The translations under genes and the position numbers were made by a program. From assembly GCF_949987535.1 (NCBI RefSeq), contig NC_080074.1:42391641-42455640 (forward strand): a DNA stretch of 64,000 nucleotides, in the 5' to 3' direction. The DNA is from Balaenoptera acutorostrata (Eukaryota; Chordata; Mammalia; Artiodactyla; Balaenopteridae). Numbering within the stretch: the stretch's first letter is position 1; the number at the start of each line of letters is the position of its first letter. The notes below the pieces were generated by a model that saw only the letters and a list, made by a program, of their open reading frames with translations, was not told the origin of the DNA and did not search any database. Of the stretch, positions 11,918 through 23,329 are shown in pieces.

Positions 11918-12150
11918 AATAGCAGCTAGAATTTGTTAAATGCTTGATAGTGATAATATACAATACTGAGCACTTTACAAATGGCATCTCGTTTAATCCT
12001 TGTTTCTCCCATTTACAGATGACACAAGTGAGGTTCAGAAAAGTTAGCTACTTGACAAGGCAAAACTGCCAGTAAATGGTGGAGGTGAAATTTAAATCAA
12101 ATTCCATCTTTCTCCAAAGTCCCAGGTTCTTAACCCCTGTACTATATAAC
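11918..12150 (+). repeat. MIR SINE (ancient), sense
   Basis: Ordered MIR phrases are visible: 'cagctagaatttgttaaatg', 'gagcactttacaaatggcat', 'ctcccatttacagatgacac' and 'gttcttaacccctgtactat'. The core and the flanks together span about 230 bp. MIRs are tRNA-derived SINEs once mobilised by L2. Confidence 0.85.
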
Positions 12151-13164
12151 TTTCATCTATAGCTGTGGTCCACCATGTGACTCACAAGAAACTTACACCA
12201 AGCAAGATAAATCACTTTCTTCTTAGAAAAATTTACCTGGCACTGAGTCTCAGAATTCACTGCTCAGCCTCTCCAGTCTCCCAGTGGAGGTGAAGATGGG
12301 GGAAAAGAGGAGGTAGATGAAAGGAGAAAACATGTCATCCAACGCCTCTCATCCTGCATGGCTGGCATCTTACTTTTCCTTGGTCATCTCAGTCGTGAAG
12401 CTAACACTCAACCTAGGAGAAGCAGCTTCATGCAATTACTCCAACTCCTCTAAGTGGAGTTTAGTAATCTGCCAAATACCAAACCATCCTACTGGTATTG
12501 TTCCTGCTATTATATCGGTGACTGGTACCCTATAGAATAGACAAATGACATTTCTTAACCAGGGGGCTATTTGTTAGGTTACTTAATGTTCTATGTGTCT
12601 TTTATTTTCTTTTATTCTCTTTATTATAAATGAAGAAGTGCATAACTTGAACTTGTCTTAAACTTCAGGAATAATTAGAAATGGGAATACTCGGCAACAC
12701 TTCAGCATGAAAGAGAGGAGGCTGAAAAAAAAAAATGAAGATTGCCCAGATTCATACAGAGACTTATGGAACAGATTTCTGGGATGTGATTCTCTTACCC
12801 AGTCTCGATTCTCAACTCTCAGCTTCTCAACTTTCTCTCCTTGGCCCACTTGCCTTCTGTTTTGAGCCTCCTTCTACCCACAGATCCTTACGCCACAATA
12901 TAAGCTAGAACAAAAATTATGCTTACTGATAAATGGACAATTTCAACAAAATTAAAGGAAAAAAACCCTGAAATTTCTATGTGTAGTCAAAACAATTTTT
13001 AAAAGTTGTTTTGTTTTCATTACATAAATCATATATATTTATTATGGATAATTTAGAAAACAGAGAAAATATAAAGAAAATGAAAACTACCCATATTCAT
13101 AGAAAGTGGAGATAACCACTATTAATATTTTCTGCACTTCTTTTTGATATTTATTTTCTGTATA
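12151..13164. other. Unique DNA, no gene seen
   Basis: About 1 kb of AT-rich DNA. An open stretch near 12317-12535 has no recognisable protein similarity. No repeat assigned. Confidence 0.5.
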
Positions 13165-13490
13165 AGTTGATGAATTCATTCATTTAACAAAAATTATTGA
13201 ATAGCTACTATGTATCAGGCAATGTTCTAGGTGTTGAGGACTCAGCAGTAAAGAAAACAGGCAAAAACTTCTACCTGATGGAACTTATATTCTGGTTGGG
13301 GAAGACAAATGATAACCCCCCGCCCAAATGAGTAAATTATATAGTATATTAGAAGATGGCAGGTGCTGTGGAGAAAAATATAGTGGGGAAGAGGGATCAG
13401 GTGTATTGGACTGGAATGAGCGTTGTCATTTTTAATTAGGGGGTGTCAGTCACTACGAAGGTGACATTCTAGCAAACCTTGAAGGGAGCA
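13165..13490 (-). repeat. L2 LINE 3' end (ancient), antisense
   Basis: Contains 'tgaattcattcatttaac', 'gaatagctactatgtatcag', 'ttctaggtgttgaggactca' and 'ggaacttatattctgg', then 'gtgctgtggagaaaaatata'. This is the reverse complement of the L2 3' end, with the terminal GAATGA repeat at the left edge. Confidence 0.75.
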
Positions 13491-15162
13491 AGAGACAAAT
13501 CCATACATATATCTCACAGAACAACCTCAAACTAACATGGAAAACCAAAATTAGTATTTATTTCTTGTTCAGTTTTGTTGGTGACCTGGGGTAGCTTTGT
13601 TGCAGGTGGCAGTCACTGGAGTGGTTCTCCTCTGCATGTATCTTATCCTTCTCTGAGACCAGGAGACTATCAAAGGTTTTTTTCTTTTCATGACAATGGC
13701 AGGAGCACAAAAGGCAAGAGCCACAACTTAAGCATATTTTAAGCATTGGCTTGCACCATGGATGCAAACATACCATTTGCCAAAACAACTCATATAGCCA
13801 AGCTCAGGGTCAAAGTGGCAAGAGATACTCTCTTATATGGAAAAGTGGAGGTGAAGGAATAAAGTGAATATTTTTAAACAATAATCTAATCTATCATAGT
13901 CCTCTCTATTGTTCACAAATAGTCATATTCCTTTCATATGCAAAATAAACTCCCTCCCATCTCAAGTCCCCCTCCCAAATCTCATCCATCAGATAACATC
14001 AGACTCAAAATCCAGGATCTCACGACCTATTTAATGTCTAGATGTGCCTCCTCTTTTTCAGAGACCCATGATCTAAATGGACAAACTATCTCCCGTATCT
14101 CATCCAAAATACAATAATGGAATAAGGATAGGATAACCACAATAAACAATCCCATCTGAAAAAAGGGAAGAATGAGAGGCACCTGTCACTCAATGATCCC
14201 TAGCACTTCAGAAAGCCCACGATAAATGTGTTGCCATGTTCTTTTGCAGAAAGAAAATGTTCCTTGATTTGGTCCAAGTTCTGATCCCTGGAAGTCTCTG
14301 CCTAGTCCATTATTCTCCAGAACTGTTGACAGAGCCCTGCATGAGTGAGGTGGAGAGCCTTCCTGTTACATTCTTTTCCTTGGCCTTCTGACAAGCACAT
14401 TGGAAAATATACCACTCTAGGATCCTGAGAAGCCTTCTCAGCCTGCTTCCTGCCACAGAATGTTACGATGTCATGTTTATAACTCATGTCGTCTTAGTCC
14501 CTTTTAGTCCAGGCTGAGGTTAGCCCAACACAATATGCTCAAAGACTCTGGGGATATTTCCATGTATTTGATTCTAATCAAGGTCATTTGCCAAAAACCA
14601 CATCCACCATTCTTCTTGAGACACATCCCTCTTTCTAGACTCAGTTATAAGTACTTCAGGCACATCAGCTTCTGTAAAGCACACAGTGCAATACAACAAT
14701 CATTATTTCTCAATTACAAGTTTGCAGGTCATTTGGGGCAGCTCTGCTTCAGCATGTAGATTCGCATTACGGGGAAGCTGGCGTGGCTCTGCTCCATGTG
14801 TCTTTTATTCTCCTCCTGGGACCACCAGACTATCCAGAGGTCATGTTTTGCTCATGGCAATGGAAGAGAAGCGTGGCCTGCGAGTGCACTCTGGGAGTGA
14901 ATGAAGGGATGGGAACACAGACATCTAACCTCCTTGGCCCAGATGTGCCACATCCCGTCAGGTCCCGTTCCACTTTACCAAACCCGTGACGAGGCACCAC
15001 ATGCAAAAGGACTGAGAAATGCAGTCCCTGGCTGGGAAGCTGCTTCCCAACAACAACGCTACACTGTGGAAGGGAAGCTCAAATCTTCAGAACCCAACTG
15101 GCCTTTTCTGCCACGATAGAGAAACATTTCACTATATAGCCTTATGTAAAAGAAAACACGTT
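13491..15162. other. Unique DNA, no gene seen
   Basis: About 1.7 kb with no recognised repeat. Several overlapping short open frames between 14535 and 15119 on the plus strand lie in three frames and show no family resemblance, so I do not call a gene. Confidence 0.5.
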
Positions 15163-15177
15163 AAGAAATATATACAG
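15163..15177. repeat. First of three copies of one 15-base SINE target
   Basis: aagaaatatatacag. The same sequence recurs at 15512-15526 (last base changed) and at 15726-15740, bracketing two SINEs in series. Confidence 0.9.
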
Positions 15178-15511
15178 GGGCTTCCCTGGTGGCGCAGTGG
15201 TTGAGAATCTGCCTGCCGGTGCGGGGGACACGGGTTCGAGCCCTGGTCTGGGAGGATCCCGCATGCCGTGGAGCGACTGGGCCCGTGAGCCACAATTGCT
15301 GAGCCTGCGCGTCTGGAGAGGCCGCGATAGTGAGAGGCCCCGCGCACCGCGATGAGGAGTGGCCCCCACTTGCCGCAACTGGAGAGGGCCCTCGCACAGA
15401 AACGAAGACCCAACACCGCCATAAATAAATAAAATAGTGTTTAAATAAATAAAAATAAAAATAAAAAAGCCAGCTTGTATATCACCTGCTCTTTAAAAAA
15501 AAAAAAAAAGA
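15178..15511 (+). mobile_element. CHR-type SINE, sense, with short 3' extension
   Basis: Reads 'gggcttccctggtggcgcag' and continues through a tRNA-derived head with an A-box-like element (15187-15200, tggtggcgcagtgg) and a B box (15231-15242, cgggttcgagcc). This is followed by the tRNA-unrelated body and a (TAAA)n-rich tail ending near 15470. About 26 bases of non-tail sequence (gccagcttgtatatcacc..) follow and then a second A-run at 15494-15509. Target copies flank the whole, including the extension. The head is well preserved, so it is fairly young. Confidence 0.92.
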
Positions 15512-15529
15512 AAGAAATATATACAACAT

Positions 15530-15725
15530 AGGGACCTCTCTCGTGGTCCAATAGTTAAGACTTCGCCTTCCAATGCAGGGGGTGCGGGTTCGATCTCTCG
15601 TCGGGGAGCTAAGATCCCACATGCCTCGCGGCCAAAAAACCAAAACATAAAACAAAAGCAATATTGTAACAAATTCAATAAAGACTTTAGAAATGGTCCA
15701 CATCAAAAAAAATCTTTAAAAAAAA
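15530..15725 (+). mobile_element. Second CHR-related SINE (older subfamily), sense
   Basis: Starts 'gggacctctctcgtggtcca', has a B-box-like 'gggttcgatctct' near 15585, and ends in a body reading 'aaaagcaatattgtaaca', 'aataaagactttagaaatgg', with an A-rich tail to 15725. The body differs from the SINE just upstream. The same target copies (15512-15526 and 15726-15740) flank it. Confidence 0.88.
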
Positions 15726-15740
15726 AAGAAATATATACAG

Positions 15741-16372
15741 TATAATGTCATTTCTATGATCTATAGAGAGAGCTCGATGTTGACGTAGATGTAGATAAAT
15801 AGAGAAAAAATCTGGAACTATATATTGACAGTGGTTACTGATGCATAGTGAGATTACAAGTAGTTTTACTTTTTCACTTATAAACAAAAAAGAAAAATTT
15901 ATACTTTAAGAAATAAAGTATAATTTTTATAATGAGAAAATAATACGATACTATAAAGTTCAAACAAATTTCTTTTTTACAGCATAGTGATATTTGCCAT
16001 TTTCACTAGGATCTGTAGTAAGACATCGTCATTCTTTTTCACTTTTTCCTTCATTCTGGAAAAAAAGTACCCATTTTTAATTCCTGTCATTTCTTTGAAA
16101 AAAAATGATTATGCTTTATTTTTGGTCTGCCACTGAACTTGGTCCTTATTTTGAGAACGCTCACAAAACCCTACATTCCTCTGGGTATGCTGATAGTCAA
16201 GGGCATTACCTTTCAGCACACAGAAAGAGCAGGGATAAAAGGCTTTTTCCATGCCATTTTAGAAGGAATTATTTCAGGTGGTCTTGGTGTCAAGTTCTAT
16301 GTCACTGGATGTGTTCCCAAGAGACAGAATAGCTTAAGGGGCATAGGAATTAATGTTCCAATTTTTCACCTG
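15741..16372. other. Unique DNA before L1-B
   Basis: About 630 bases, AT-rich. No gene or repeat that I recognise. The last bases form the target site of L1-B. Confidence 0.5.
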
Positions 16373-16384
16373 CAGTCTATTTTT
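16373..16384. repeat. Target-site duplication of L1-B, 3' side of the element
   Basis: cagtctattttt, repeated at 21510-21521. The T-run continues directly into the poly(A) of L1-B (seen as T on this strand), so the exact border is uncertain by a few bases. Confidence 0.85.
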
Positions 16385-16601
16385 TTTTTATTAGTTGTTT
16401 TGTTTGTTTTTTTATACTGCAGGTTCTTATTAGGCATCAGTTTTATACACATCAGTGTATACATGTCAATCCCAATCGCCCAATTCAGCACACCACCATC
16501 CCCACCTCACCGCAGTTTTCCCCCCTTGGTGTCCATATGTCCATTCTCTACATCTGTGTCTCAACTTCTGCCCTGAAAACTGGCTCATCTGTACCATTTT
16601 T
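16385..16601 (-). other. L1-B 3'UTR and poly(A)
   Basis: Matches the L1-C 3'UTR until the end 'caaaacaactaat', after which only A residues follow. It has AATAAG, not AATAAA, near its end, so the polyadenylation signal looks weak. It gives the reference point that fixes where the L1-C 3' transduction begins. Confidence 0.9.
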
Positions 16602-19600
16602 CTAGGTTCCACATACATGCATTAATATACGATATTTGTTTTTCTCTTTCTGACTTACTTCACTCTGTATGACAGTCTCTAGATCCATCCACGTCTCAAC
16701 AAATGACTCAATTTCGTTCCTTTTTATGGCTGAGTAATATTCCATTGTATATATGTACCACAACTTCTTTATCCATTCGTCTGTTGATGGGCATTTAGGT
16801 TGCTTCCATGACCTGGCTATTGTAAATAGTGCTGCAATGAACATTCGGGTGCATGTGTCTTTTTGAATTACGGTTTTCTCTGGGTATATGCCCAGTAGTG
16901 GGATTGCTGGGTCATATGGTAATTCTATTTTTAGTTTTTTAAGGAACCTCCATATTGTTCTCCATAGTGGCTGTATCAATTTACATTCCCACCAACAGTG
17001 CAAGAGGGTTCCCTTTTCTCCACACCTTCTCCAGCATTTGTTGTTTGTAGATTTTCTGATGATGCCCATTCTAACAGGAGTGAGGTGATACCTCATAGTA
17101 GTTTTGATTTGCATTTCTCTAATAATTAGTGATGTTGAGCATCTTTTCATGTGCTTCGTGGCCGTCTGTATGTCTTCTTTGGAGAAATGTCTATTTAGGT
17201 CTTCTGCCCATTTTTGGATTGGGGTGTTTGTTTCTTTGATATTGAGCTGAATGAGCTGTTTATATATTTTGGAGATTAATCCTTTGTCCGTTGATTCATT
17301 TGCAAATATTTTCTCCCATTCTGAGGGTTGTCTTTTCGTCTTGTTTATGGTTTCCTTTGCTGTGCAAAAGCTTTGAAGTTTCATTAGGTCCCACTTGTTT
17401 ATTTCTGTTTTTATTTCCATTACTCTAGGAGGTGGATCAAAAAAGATCTTGCTGTGATTTATGTCAAAGAGTGTTCTTCCTATGTTTACCTCTAAGAGTT
17501 TTATAGTGTCCAGTCTTATATTTAGGTCTCTAATCCATTTTGAGTTTATTTTTGTGTATGGTGTTAGGGAGTATTCTAATTTCATTCTTTTACATGTAGC
17601 TGTCCAGTTTTCCCAGCACCACTTATTGAAGAGACTGTCTTTTCTCCATTGTATATCTTTGCCTCCTTTGTCATAGATTAGTTGACCATAGGTGCGTGGG
17701 TTAATCTCTGGGCTTTCTATCTTGTTCCATTGATCTATGTTTCTGTTTTTGTGCCAGTACCATATTGTCTTGATTACTGTAGCTTTGTAGTATAGTCTGA
17801 AGTCAGGGAGTCTGATTCCTCCAGCTCCATTTTTTTGCCTCAAGACTGCTTTGGCTATTCGGGGTCTTTTGTGTCTCCATACAAATTTTAAGATGATATG
17901 TTCTAGCTCCGTAAAAAATGCCATTGGTAATTTGATAGGGATTGCATTGAATCTGTAGATTGCTTTGGGTAGTATACTCATTTTCACAATGTTGATTCTT
18001 CCAATCCAAGAACATGGTATATCTCTCCATCTGTTGGTATCATCTTTAATTTCATTCATCAGTGTCTTATAGTTTTCTGCATACAGGTCTTTTGTCTCCC
18101 TAGGTAGGTTTATTCCTAGGTATTTTATTCTTTTTGTTGCAATGGTAAATGGGAGTGTTTCCATAATTTCTCTTTCAGATTTTTCATCATTAGTGTATAG
18201 GAATGCAAGAGATTTCTGTGCATTAATTTTGTAACCTGCAACTTTACCATATTCATTAATTAGCTCTAGCAGTTTTCTGGTGGCAGTTTTAGGATTTTCT
18301 ATGTATACTATCATGTCATCCGCAAACAGTGACAGTTTTACTTCTTCTTTTCCAATTTGTATTCCTTTTATTTCTTTTTCTTCTCTGATTGCCGTGGCTA
18401 GGACTTCCAGAACTATGTTGAATAATAGTGGTGAGAGTGGACATCCTTGTCTCGTTCCTGATCTTAGAGGAAATGCTTTCAGTTTTTCACCATTGAGAAT
18501 GATGTTTGCTGTGGGTTTGTCATATATGGCCTTTATTATGCTGAGGTAGGTTCCCTCTATGCCCACTTTCTGGAGAGTTTTTATCATAAATGGGTGTTGA
18601 CTTTTGTCAAAAGCTTTTTCTGCATCTATTGAGATGATCATATGGTTTTTATTCTTCAGTTTGTTAATATGGTGTATCACATTGATTGATTTGCGTATAT
18701 TGAAGAATCCTTGCATCCCTGGGATAAATCCCACTTGATCGTGGTGTATGATCCTTTTAATGTGTTGTTGGATTCTGTTTGCTAGTATTTTGTTGAGGAT
18801 TTTTGCATCTATATTCATCAGTGATATTGGTCTGTAATTTTCTTTTTTTGTAGTGTCTTTGTCTGGTTTTGGTATCAGGGTGATGGTGGCCTCATAGAAT
18901 GAGTTTGGGAGTGTTCCTTCCTCTGCAATTTTTTGGAAGAGTTTGAGAAGGATGGGTGTTAGCTCTTCTCTAAATGTTTGATAGAATTCACCTGTGAAGC
19001 CATCTGGTCCTGGACTTTTGTTTGTTGGAAGATTTTTAATCACAGTTTCAATTTCATTACTTGTGATTGGTCTGTTCATACTTTCTGTTTCTTCCTGATT
19101 CAGTCTTGGAAGGTTATACCTTTCTAAGAATTTGTCCATTTCTTCCAGGTTGTCCATTTTATTGGCATAAAGTTGCTTGTAGTAGTCTCTTAGGATGTTT
19201 TGTATTTCTGCGGTGTCTGTTGTAACTTCTCCTTTTTCATTTCTAATTTTATTGATTTGAGTCCTCTCCCTCTTTTTCTTGATGAGTCTGGCTAATGGCT
19301 TATCAATTTTGTTTATCTTCTCAAAGAACCAACTTTTAGTTTTATTGATCTTTGCTGTTGTTTTCTTTGTTTCTATTTCATTTATTTCTGCTCTGATCTT
19401 TATGATTTCTTTCCTTCTGCTAACTTTGGGTTTTGTTTGTTCTTCTTTCTCTAGTTTCTTTAGGTGTAAGGTTAGATTGTTTACTTGAGATTTTTCTTGT
19501 TTCTTGAGGTAGGCTTGTATAGCTATAAACTTCCCTCTTAGAACCGCTTTTGCTGCATCCCATAGGTTTTGGGTCGTCGTGTTTTCATTGTCATTTGTCT

Positions 19601-20420
19601 CTAGGTATTTTTTGATTTCCTGTTTGATTTCTTCAGTGATCTCTTGGTTATTTAGTAACGTATTGTTTAGCCTCCATGTGTTTGTCTTTTTTACGTTTTT
19701 TTCCCTGTAATTCATTTCTAATCTCATAGCGTTGTGGTCAGAAAAGATGCTTGATATGATTTCAATTTTCTTAAATTTACTGAGGCTTGATTTGTGACCC
19801 AAGATGTGATCTATCCTGGAGAATGTTCCGTGCGCACTTGAGAAGAAAGTGTAATCTGCTGTTTTTGGATGGAATGTCCTATATATATCAATTAAATCTA
19901 TCTGGTCTATTGTGTCATTTAAAGCTTCTGTTTCCTTATTTATTTTCATTTTGGATGATCTGTCCATTGGTGTAAGTGAGGTGTTAAAGTCCCCCACTAT
20001 GATTGTGTTACTGTCGATTTCCTCTTTTATAGCTGTTAGCAGTTGCCTTATGTATTGAGGTGCTCCTATGTTGGGTGCATATATATTTATAATTGTTATA
20101 TCTTCTTCTTGGATTGATCCCTGGATCATTATGTAGTGTCCTTCCTTGTCTCTTGTAACATTCTTTATTTTAAAGTCTATTTTATCTGATATGAGTATAG
20201 CTACTCCAGCTTTCTTTTGATTTCCATTTGCATGGAATATCTTTTTCCATCCCCTCACTTTCAGTCTGTATGTGTCCCTAGGTCTGAAGTGGGTCTCTTG
20301 TAGACAGCATATATATGGGTATTGTTTTTGTATCCATTCAGCCAGTCTATGTCTTTTGGTTGGGGCATTTAATCCATTCACGTTTAAGGTAATTATCGAT
20401 ATGTATGTTCCTATGACCAT
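16602..20420 (-). CDS. L1-B ORF2p: endonuclease and reverse transcriptase, 1272 aa
   Basis: Full-length L1 ORF2 protein, near the 1275 residues of human L1. It nicks target DNA and copies L1 RNA in target-primed reverse transcription, acting in a ribonucleoprotein with ORF1p. The N-terminal APE-like endonuclease shows LNVNGLN (residue 12 on), CLQETHF (about 39-45), VGDFNTS (about 142) and SDHNAM. The RT domain has [27 protein letters not shown] and the catalytic FADD near residue 700. The C-terminal Cys motif fits CX3CX7HX4C (CWRRC..H..C). Start chosen at [10 protein letters not shown], 58 bases after ORF1, aligned with the other copies. Changes seen only here include Y34 (D in the other copies), KSQHPF for KIQHPF, and R in place of G in the Cys motif. 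No promoter is retained, so expression would need read-through. Confidence 0.95.
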   Translation of the reverse strand: MVIGTYISIITLNVNGLNAPTKRHRLAEWIQKQYPYICCLQETHFRPRDTYRLKVRGWKKIFHANGNQKKAGVAILISDKIDFKIKNVTRDKEGHYIMIQGSIQEEDITIINIYAPNIGAPQYIRQLLTAIKEEIDSNTIIVGDFNTSLTPMDRSSKMKINKETEALNDTIDQIDLIDIYRTFHPKTADYTFFSSAHGTFSRIDHILGHKSSLSKFKKIEIISSIFSDHNAMRLEMNYREKNVKKTNTWRLNNTLLNNQEITEEIKQEIKKYLETNDNENTTTQNLWDAAKAVLRGKFIAIQAYLKKQEKSQVNNLTLHLKKLEKEEQTKPKVSRRKEIIKIRAEINEIETKKTTAKINKTKSWFFEKINKIDKPLARLIKKKRERTQINKIRNEKGEVTTDTAEIQNILRDYYKQLYANKMDNLEEMDKFLERYNLPRLNQEETESMNRPITSNEIETVIKNLPTNKSPGPDGFTGEFYQTFREELTPILLKLFQKIAEEGTLPNSFYEATITLIPKPDKDTTKKENYRPISLMNIDAKILNKILANRIQQHIKRIIHHDQVGFIPGMQGFFNIRKSINVIHHINKLKNKNHMIISIDAEKAFDKSQHPFMIKTLQKVGIEGTYLSIIKAIYDKPTANIILNGEKLKAFPLRSGTRQGCPLSPLLFNIVLEVLATAIREEKEIKGIQIGKEEVKLSLFADDMIVYIENPKTATRKLLELINEYGKVAGYKINAQKSLAFLYTNDEKSEREIMETLPFTIATKRIKYLGINLPRETKDLYAENYKTLMNEIKDDTNRWRDIPCSWIGRINIVKMSILPKAIYRFNAIPIKLPMAFFTELEHIILKFVWRHKRPRIAKAVLRQKNGAGGIRLPDFRLYYKATVIKTIWYWHKNRNIDQWNKIESPEINPRTYGQLIYDKGGKDIQWRKDSLFNKWCWENWTATCKRMKLEYSLTPYTKINSKWIRDLNIRLDTIKLLEVNIGRTLFDINHSKIFFDPPPRVMEIKTEINKWDLMKLQSFCTAKETINKTKRQPSEWEKIFANESTDKGLISKIYKQLIQLNIKETNTPIQKWAEDLNRHFSKEDIQTATKHMKRCSTSLIIREMQIKTTMRYHLTPVRMGIIRKSTNNKCWRRCGEKGTLLHCWWECKLIQPLWRTIWRFLKKLKIELPYDPAIPLLGIYPEKTVIQKDTCTRMFIAALFTIARSWKQPKCPSTDEWIKKLWYIYTMEYYSAIKRNEIESFVETWMDLETVIQSEVSQKEKNKYRILMHVCGT

Positions 20421-20478
20421 TTTCTTAATTGTTTTGGGTTTGTTTTTGTAGGTCCTTTTCTTCTCTTGTGTTTCCCAC

Positions 20479-21384
20479 TTAGAGAAGTTCCTTTAGCATT
20501 TGTTGTAGAGCTGGTTTGGTGGTGCTGAATTCTCTTAGCTTTTGCTTGTCTGTAAAGCTTTTGATTTCTCCATCAAATCTAAATGAGATCCTTGCTGGGT
20601 AGAGTAATCTTGGTTGTAGGTTCTTCCCTTTCATCACTTTAAGTATATCATGCCACTCCCTTCTGGCTTGCAGAGTTTCTGCTGAGAAATCAGCTGTTAA
20701 CCTTATGGAAGTTCCCTTGTATGTTATTTGTCGTTTTTCCCTTGCTGCTTTCAATAATTTTTCTTTGTCTTTAATTTTTGCCACTTTGATTACTATGTGT
20801 CTCGGCGTGTTTCTCCTTGGGTTTATTCTGTATGGGACTCTCTGCGCTTCCTGGACTTGGGTGGCTATTTCCTTTCCCACGTTAGGGAAGTTTTCGACTA
20901 TAATCTCTTCAAATATTTTCTCTGGTCCTTTCTCTCTCTCTTCTCCTTCTGGGACCCCTATAATGCGAATGTTGTTGCGTTTAATGTTGTCCCAGAGGTC
21001 TCTTAGGCTGTCTTCATTTCTTTTTATTCTTTTTTCTTTAGTCTGTTCCGCAGCAGTGAATTCCACCATTCTGTCTTCCAGGTCACTTATCCGTTCTTCT
21101 GCCTCAGTTATTCTGCTATTGATTCCTTCTAGTGTAGTTTTCATTTCAGTTATTGTATTGGTCATCTCTGTTTGTTTGTTCTTTAATTCTTCTAGGTCTT
21201 TGTTAATCATTTCTTGCATCTTCTCAATCTTTGCCTCCATTCTTATTCCGAGGTCCTGGATCATCTTCACTATCATTATTCTGAATTCTTTTTCTGGAAG
21301 GTTGCCTATCTCCACTTCATTTAGTTGTTTTTCTGGGGTTTTTTCTTGTTCCTTCATCTGGTACATAGCCCTCTGCCTTTTCAT
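20479..21384 (-). CDS. L1-B ORF1p: RNA-binding protein, 301 aa
   Basis: Complete L1 ORF1 protein, which trimerises and coats L1 RNA as a nucleic-acid chaperone in cytoplasmic granules. An N-terminal charged tail is followed by a coiled coil of about residues 25-125 (regular E/L/K/I spacing through [15 protein letters not shown]). An RNA-recognition fold begins near residue 140 at [13 protein letters not shown], and a C-terminal domain spans about 205-301 ([38 protein letters not shown], ending KELL). It is somewhat shorter than the 338 residues of human ORF1p. It differs from the L1-C protein at only about four residues. The 58-base gap to ORF2 is the same in L1-C, which fits unconventional reinitiation of ORF2 translation. 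Confidence 0.95.
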   Translation of the reverse strand: MKRQRAMYQMKEQEKTPEKQLNEVEIGNLPEKEFRIMIVKMIQDLGIRMEAKIEKMQEMINKDLEELKNKQTEMTNTITEMKTTLEGINSRITEAEERISDLEDRMVEFTAAEQTKEKRIKRNEDSLRDLWDNIKRNNIRIIGVPEGEEREKGPEKIFEEIIVENFPNVGKEIATQVQEAQRVPYRINPRRNTPRHIVIKVAKIKDKEKLLKAAREKRQITYKGTSIRLTADFSAETLQARREWHDILKVMKGKNLQPRLLYPARISFRFDGEIKSFTDKQKLREFSTTKPALQQMLKELL

Positions 21385-21509
21385 CTTCTCTGTCTTTCTG
21401 TAACTGTGGTTTTTGGTGCACAGGCTGCAGGATTGTAGTTTTTCTTGCTTCTGTTGTCTGCCCTCTGGTGGTTGAGGCTATCTAAGAGGCTTGATGGGAG
21501 GCTCTGGTC

Positions 21510-21521
21510 CAGTCTATTTTT
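21510..21521. repeat. Target-site duplication of L1-B, 5' side
   Basis: cagtctattttt, matching 16373-16384. Confidence 0.85.
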
Positions 21522-21765
21522 AATAGATTCATATTGACAAACAGTCACTGTCATTTTCTATTTGGTCATCTCTACCCACAGAAGGAGACTGAATGTATAC
21601 TATCCAAACCATTCATTGAAACTGCTTCTCATGTATGTAATTTGTTAACTACAGTTCGAGAATTTCCTTTATAAATGATGTCTTACCAATATTGAAAATG
21701 AAGTCTTCAATTACCAGAAGCTGAAATAAATCATGAATTTAAAAGTTTTATTTCAAGTTTTATTC

Positions 21766-22015
21766 ACCTAAATCTAATGTTTTAGGCCCCATCTTATTTT
21801 TCTGTCACAAAACCCTTGCCAATTATCTCCAATAAGGAATATACTTTTCAGAGTATTATAAAGTATGGAGGGGCAAGGTACAAAACAAATACCTAAATCT
21901 AATGTTTTAGGCCCCATCTTATTTTTCTGTCACAAAACCCTTGCCAATTATCTCCAATAAGGAATATACTTTTCAGAGTATTATAAAGTATGGAGGGGCA
22001 AGGTACAAAACAAAT
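21766..22015. repeat. Perfect tandem duplication, 2 x 125 bp
   Basis: Units 21766-21890 and 21891-22015 read the same base for base, starting 'acctaaatctaatgttttag' and ending 'caaggtacaaaacaaat'. Identity is complete by eye. The unit is unique sequence, not a known repeat. Confidence 0.95.
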
Positions 22016-22269
22016 TAGCAGTTCATTTCTCCAAGAAAGTTAATATCTAATGGGGAAAATAAAGCACATGTAGAAAATTATCTAGAAACTACAATAACAG
22101 TATTATCAGTATGGTCACATTCCATGTGATAAAAAAGCATGAAATCTCCCTCATGGAGCTCCCAGTCTCCCTCTGAATTATTCAAAATCCTAGAGGTTTA
22201 CATGGTACAAAAGAGGATCTGTCTGCCATCTCCTCCTTATTGGAGACATTGTTTATATCTGCAACATAT
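22016..22269. other. Short unassigned gap
   Basis: No gene or repeat recognised. Confidence 0.4.
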
Positions 22270-22490
22270 GCAATAGCTAATAATGTGGTCTCCAAAGAGA
22301 GACTGCCTGGGTCTCAGTCTTTGAATTCTGGTTCTGTCACCTCTCTGAGTAATTTATCACCTCGCTTAGCTTCAGTTCCCTCACCTAAAAAATATGTAGT
22401 GAGAATTTAATACATTAATTCTTGTAAAGAGCTTAGAACAGTGCATCGTACGTAGTAAGTATGCAATGAATGTCAGTTCTTAATAGGCTC
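22270..22490 (-). repeat. MIR SINE (ancient), antisense
   Basis: Shows 'gagactgcctgggtctcagt', 'attctggttctgtcacctct', 'gcttcagttccctcacctaa' and 'agagcttagaacagtgcatc' followed by 'gtagtaagtatgcaatgaat'. This is the reverse complement of MIR in the expected order. Confidence 0.88.
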
Positions 22491-23329
22491 CTAGCTACCA
22501 CATGGTGTTATTGTTGCAAACTTGTCCTCCAAAGTCTGACAGGTGAAGCTGCCACTCTATGATGGTACACCACTAACTATTACCATGCATGTCATCTCAG
22601 TTCTCCAGCATAAGACCATCCTACTTCCTCAGGCTAAGCTTGGCAAAGGATGGCCCCACACATGGACTCCATAGGGTTGCAGCTTTGACTTATCATGTCT
22701 TTAGGTACTATTCCCAGCCATCTCACAGAATGATAGCCATCATCCACAGTGCTTGATTGGAATGAATCAGATGGTTACCTCTTCAAAGACCCTAACTACT
22801 GCCCCTTTCCCTTCCTATAAGAGATCCATGCAAAGAATTAAGACAACTCTTCTTTTTAATCATAAATTCATGACACATGAAGGATGTAATTATACACCTG
22901 TCATCCTTGGGCAAAAGGTCAAGACCTATTGCACCTGGAGAAAGGGAATAGAAAAACATTCTTCTGTCCCTCCAGGAAGGGCAGGAAGTCATCTGGGCTC
23001 AGATGATTAGTGGTCTCCTACAAATAGGGAACGGGAACAATCATTTGAAAATCCTACCCCCAAGGCTCAGAAACACAGTACTTACCTATGACTGAAGCTG
23101 AACTAGTACAACAGAGAATACACTGCGTGACTATCCTGAACAACCAAGCCAGCAAGCATTGAGTAAAAAGTAACAGCAGTCCACTGCTGGGAGAAGGACA
23201 AGAGATTGGAAAGAGACACTGTCTGAGGCACAGGCACAAAGGGAAGACCTAAAGCTGAAGATGGAGCAGATATTGAGAAAAATTCTCCCAAAACCAATTA
23301 CCACCCTAAGGACATGGAATTTAAACCTG
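22491..23329. other. Unique DNA, no gene seen
   Basis: About 840 bases. Two open frames of 60-85 codons here have no recognisable similarity. Confidence 0.5.

Larger units (their letters stand above)
16385..21509 (-). mobile_element. L1-B: 5'-truncated young LINE-1 with both ORFs open
   Basis: A minus-strand insertion of about 5.1 kb. It has poly(A) next to 16390, a 3'UTR ending in 'acaactaat' (plus-sense of the element), ORF2 (16602-20420), a 58-base gap, ORF1 (20479-21384) and about 125 bases of 5'UTR. It is truncated at the point matching about 43763 in L1-C, that is about 835 bases into a full-length element, so it lacks its promoter. Target copies at 16373-16384 and 21510-21521 match. 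It is nearly identical to L1-C over its length, with about 22 residue changes in ORF2 and about 4 in ORF1. Confidence 0.96.

Noticed and set aside
14535..15119. Cluster of overlapping 60-75 codon plus-strand frames
   Set aside because: Different frames, no shared start or splice logic, no family resemblance. Possible exon content cannot be shown.
15231..15242. A tRNA gene at the B box of the SINE head
   Set aside because: The A and B boxes belong to a tRNA-derived SINE. The head lacks a foldable full tRNA with anticodon and is followed by a SINE body and A-rich tail.
20705..21403. 232-codon plus-strand open frame over L1-B ORF1 (and its mirror 43867-44565 in L1-C)
   Set aside because: It is the antisense shadow of ORF1, present in both copies only because the sequences are nearly identical. 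No independent support.
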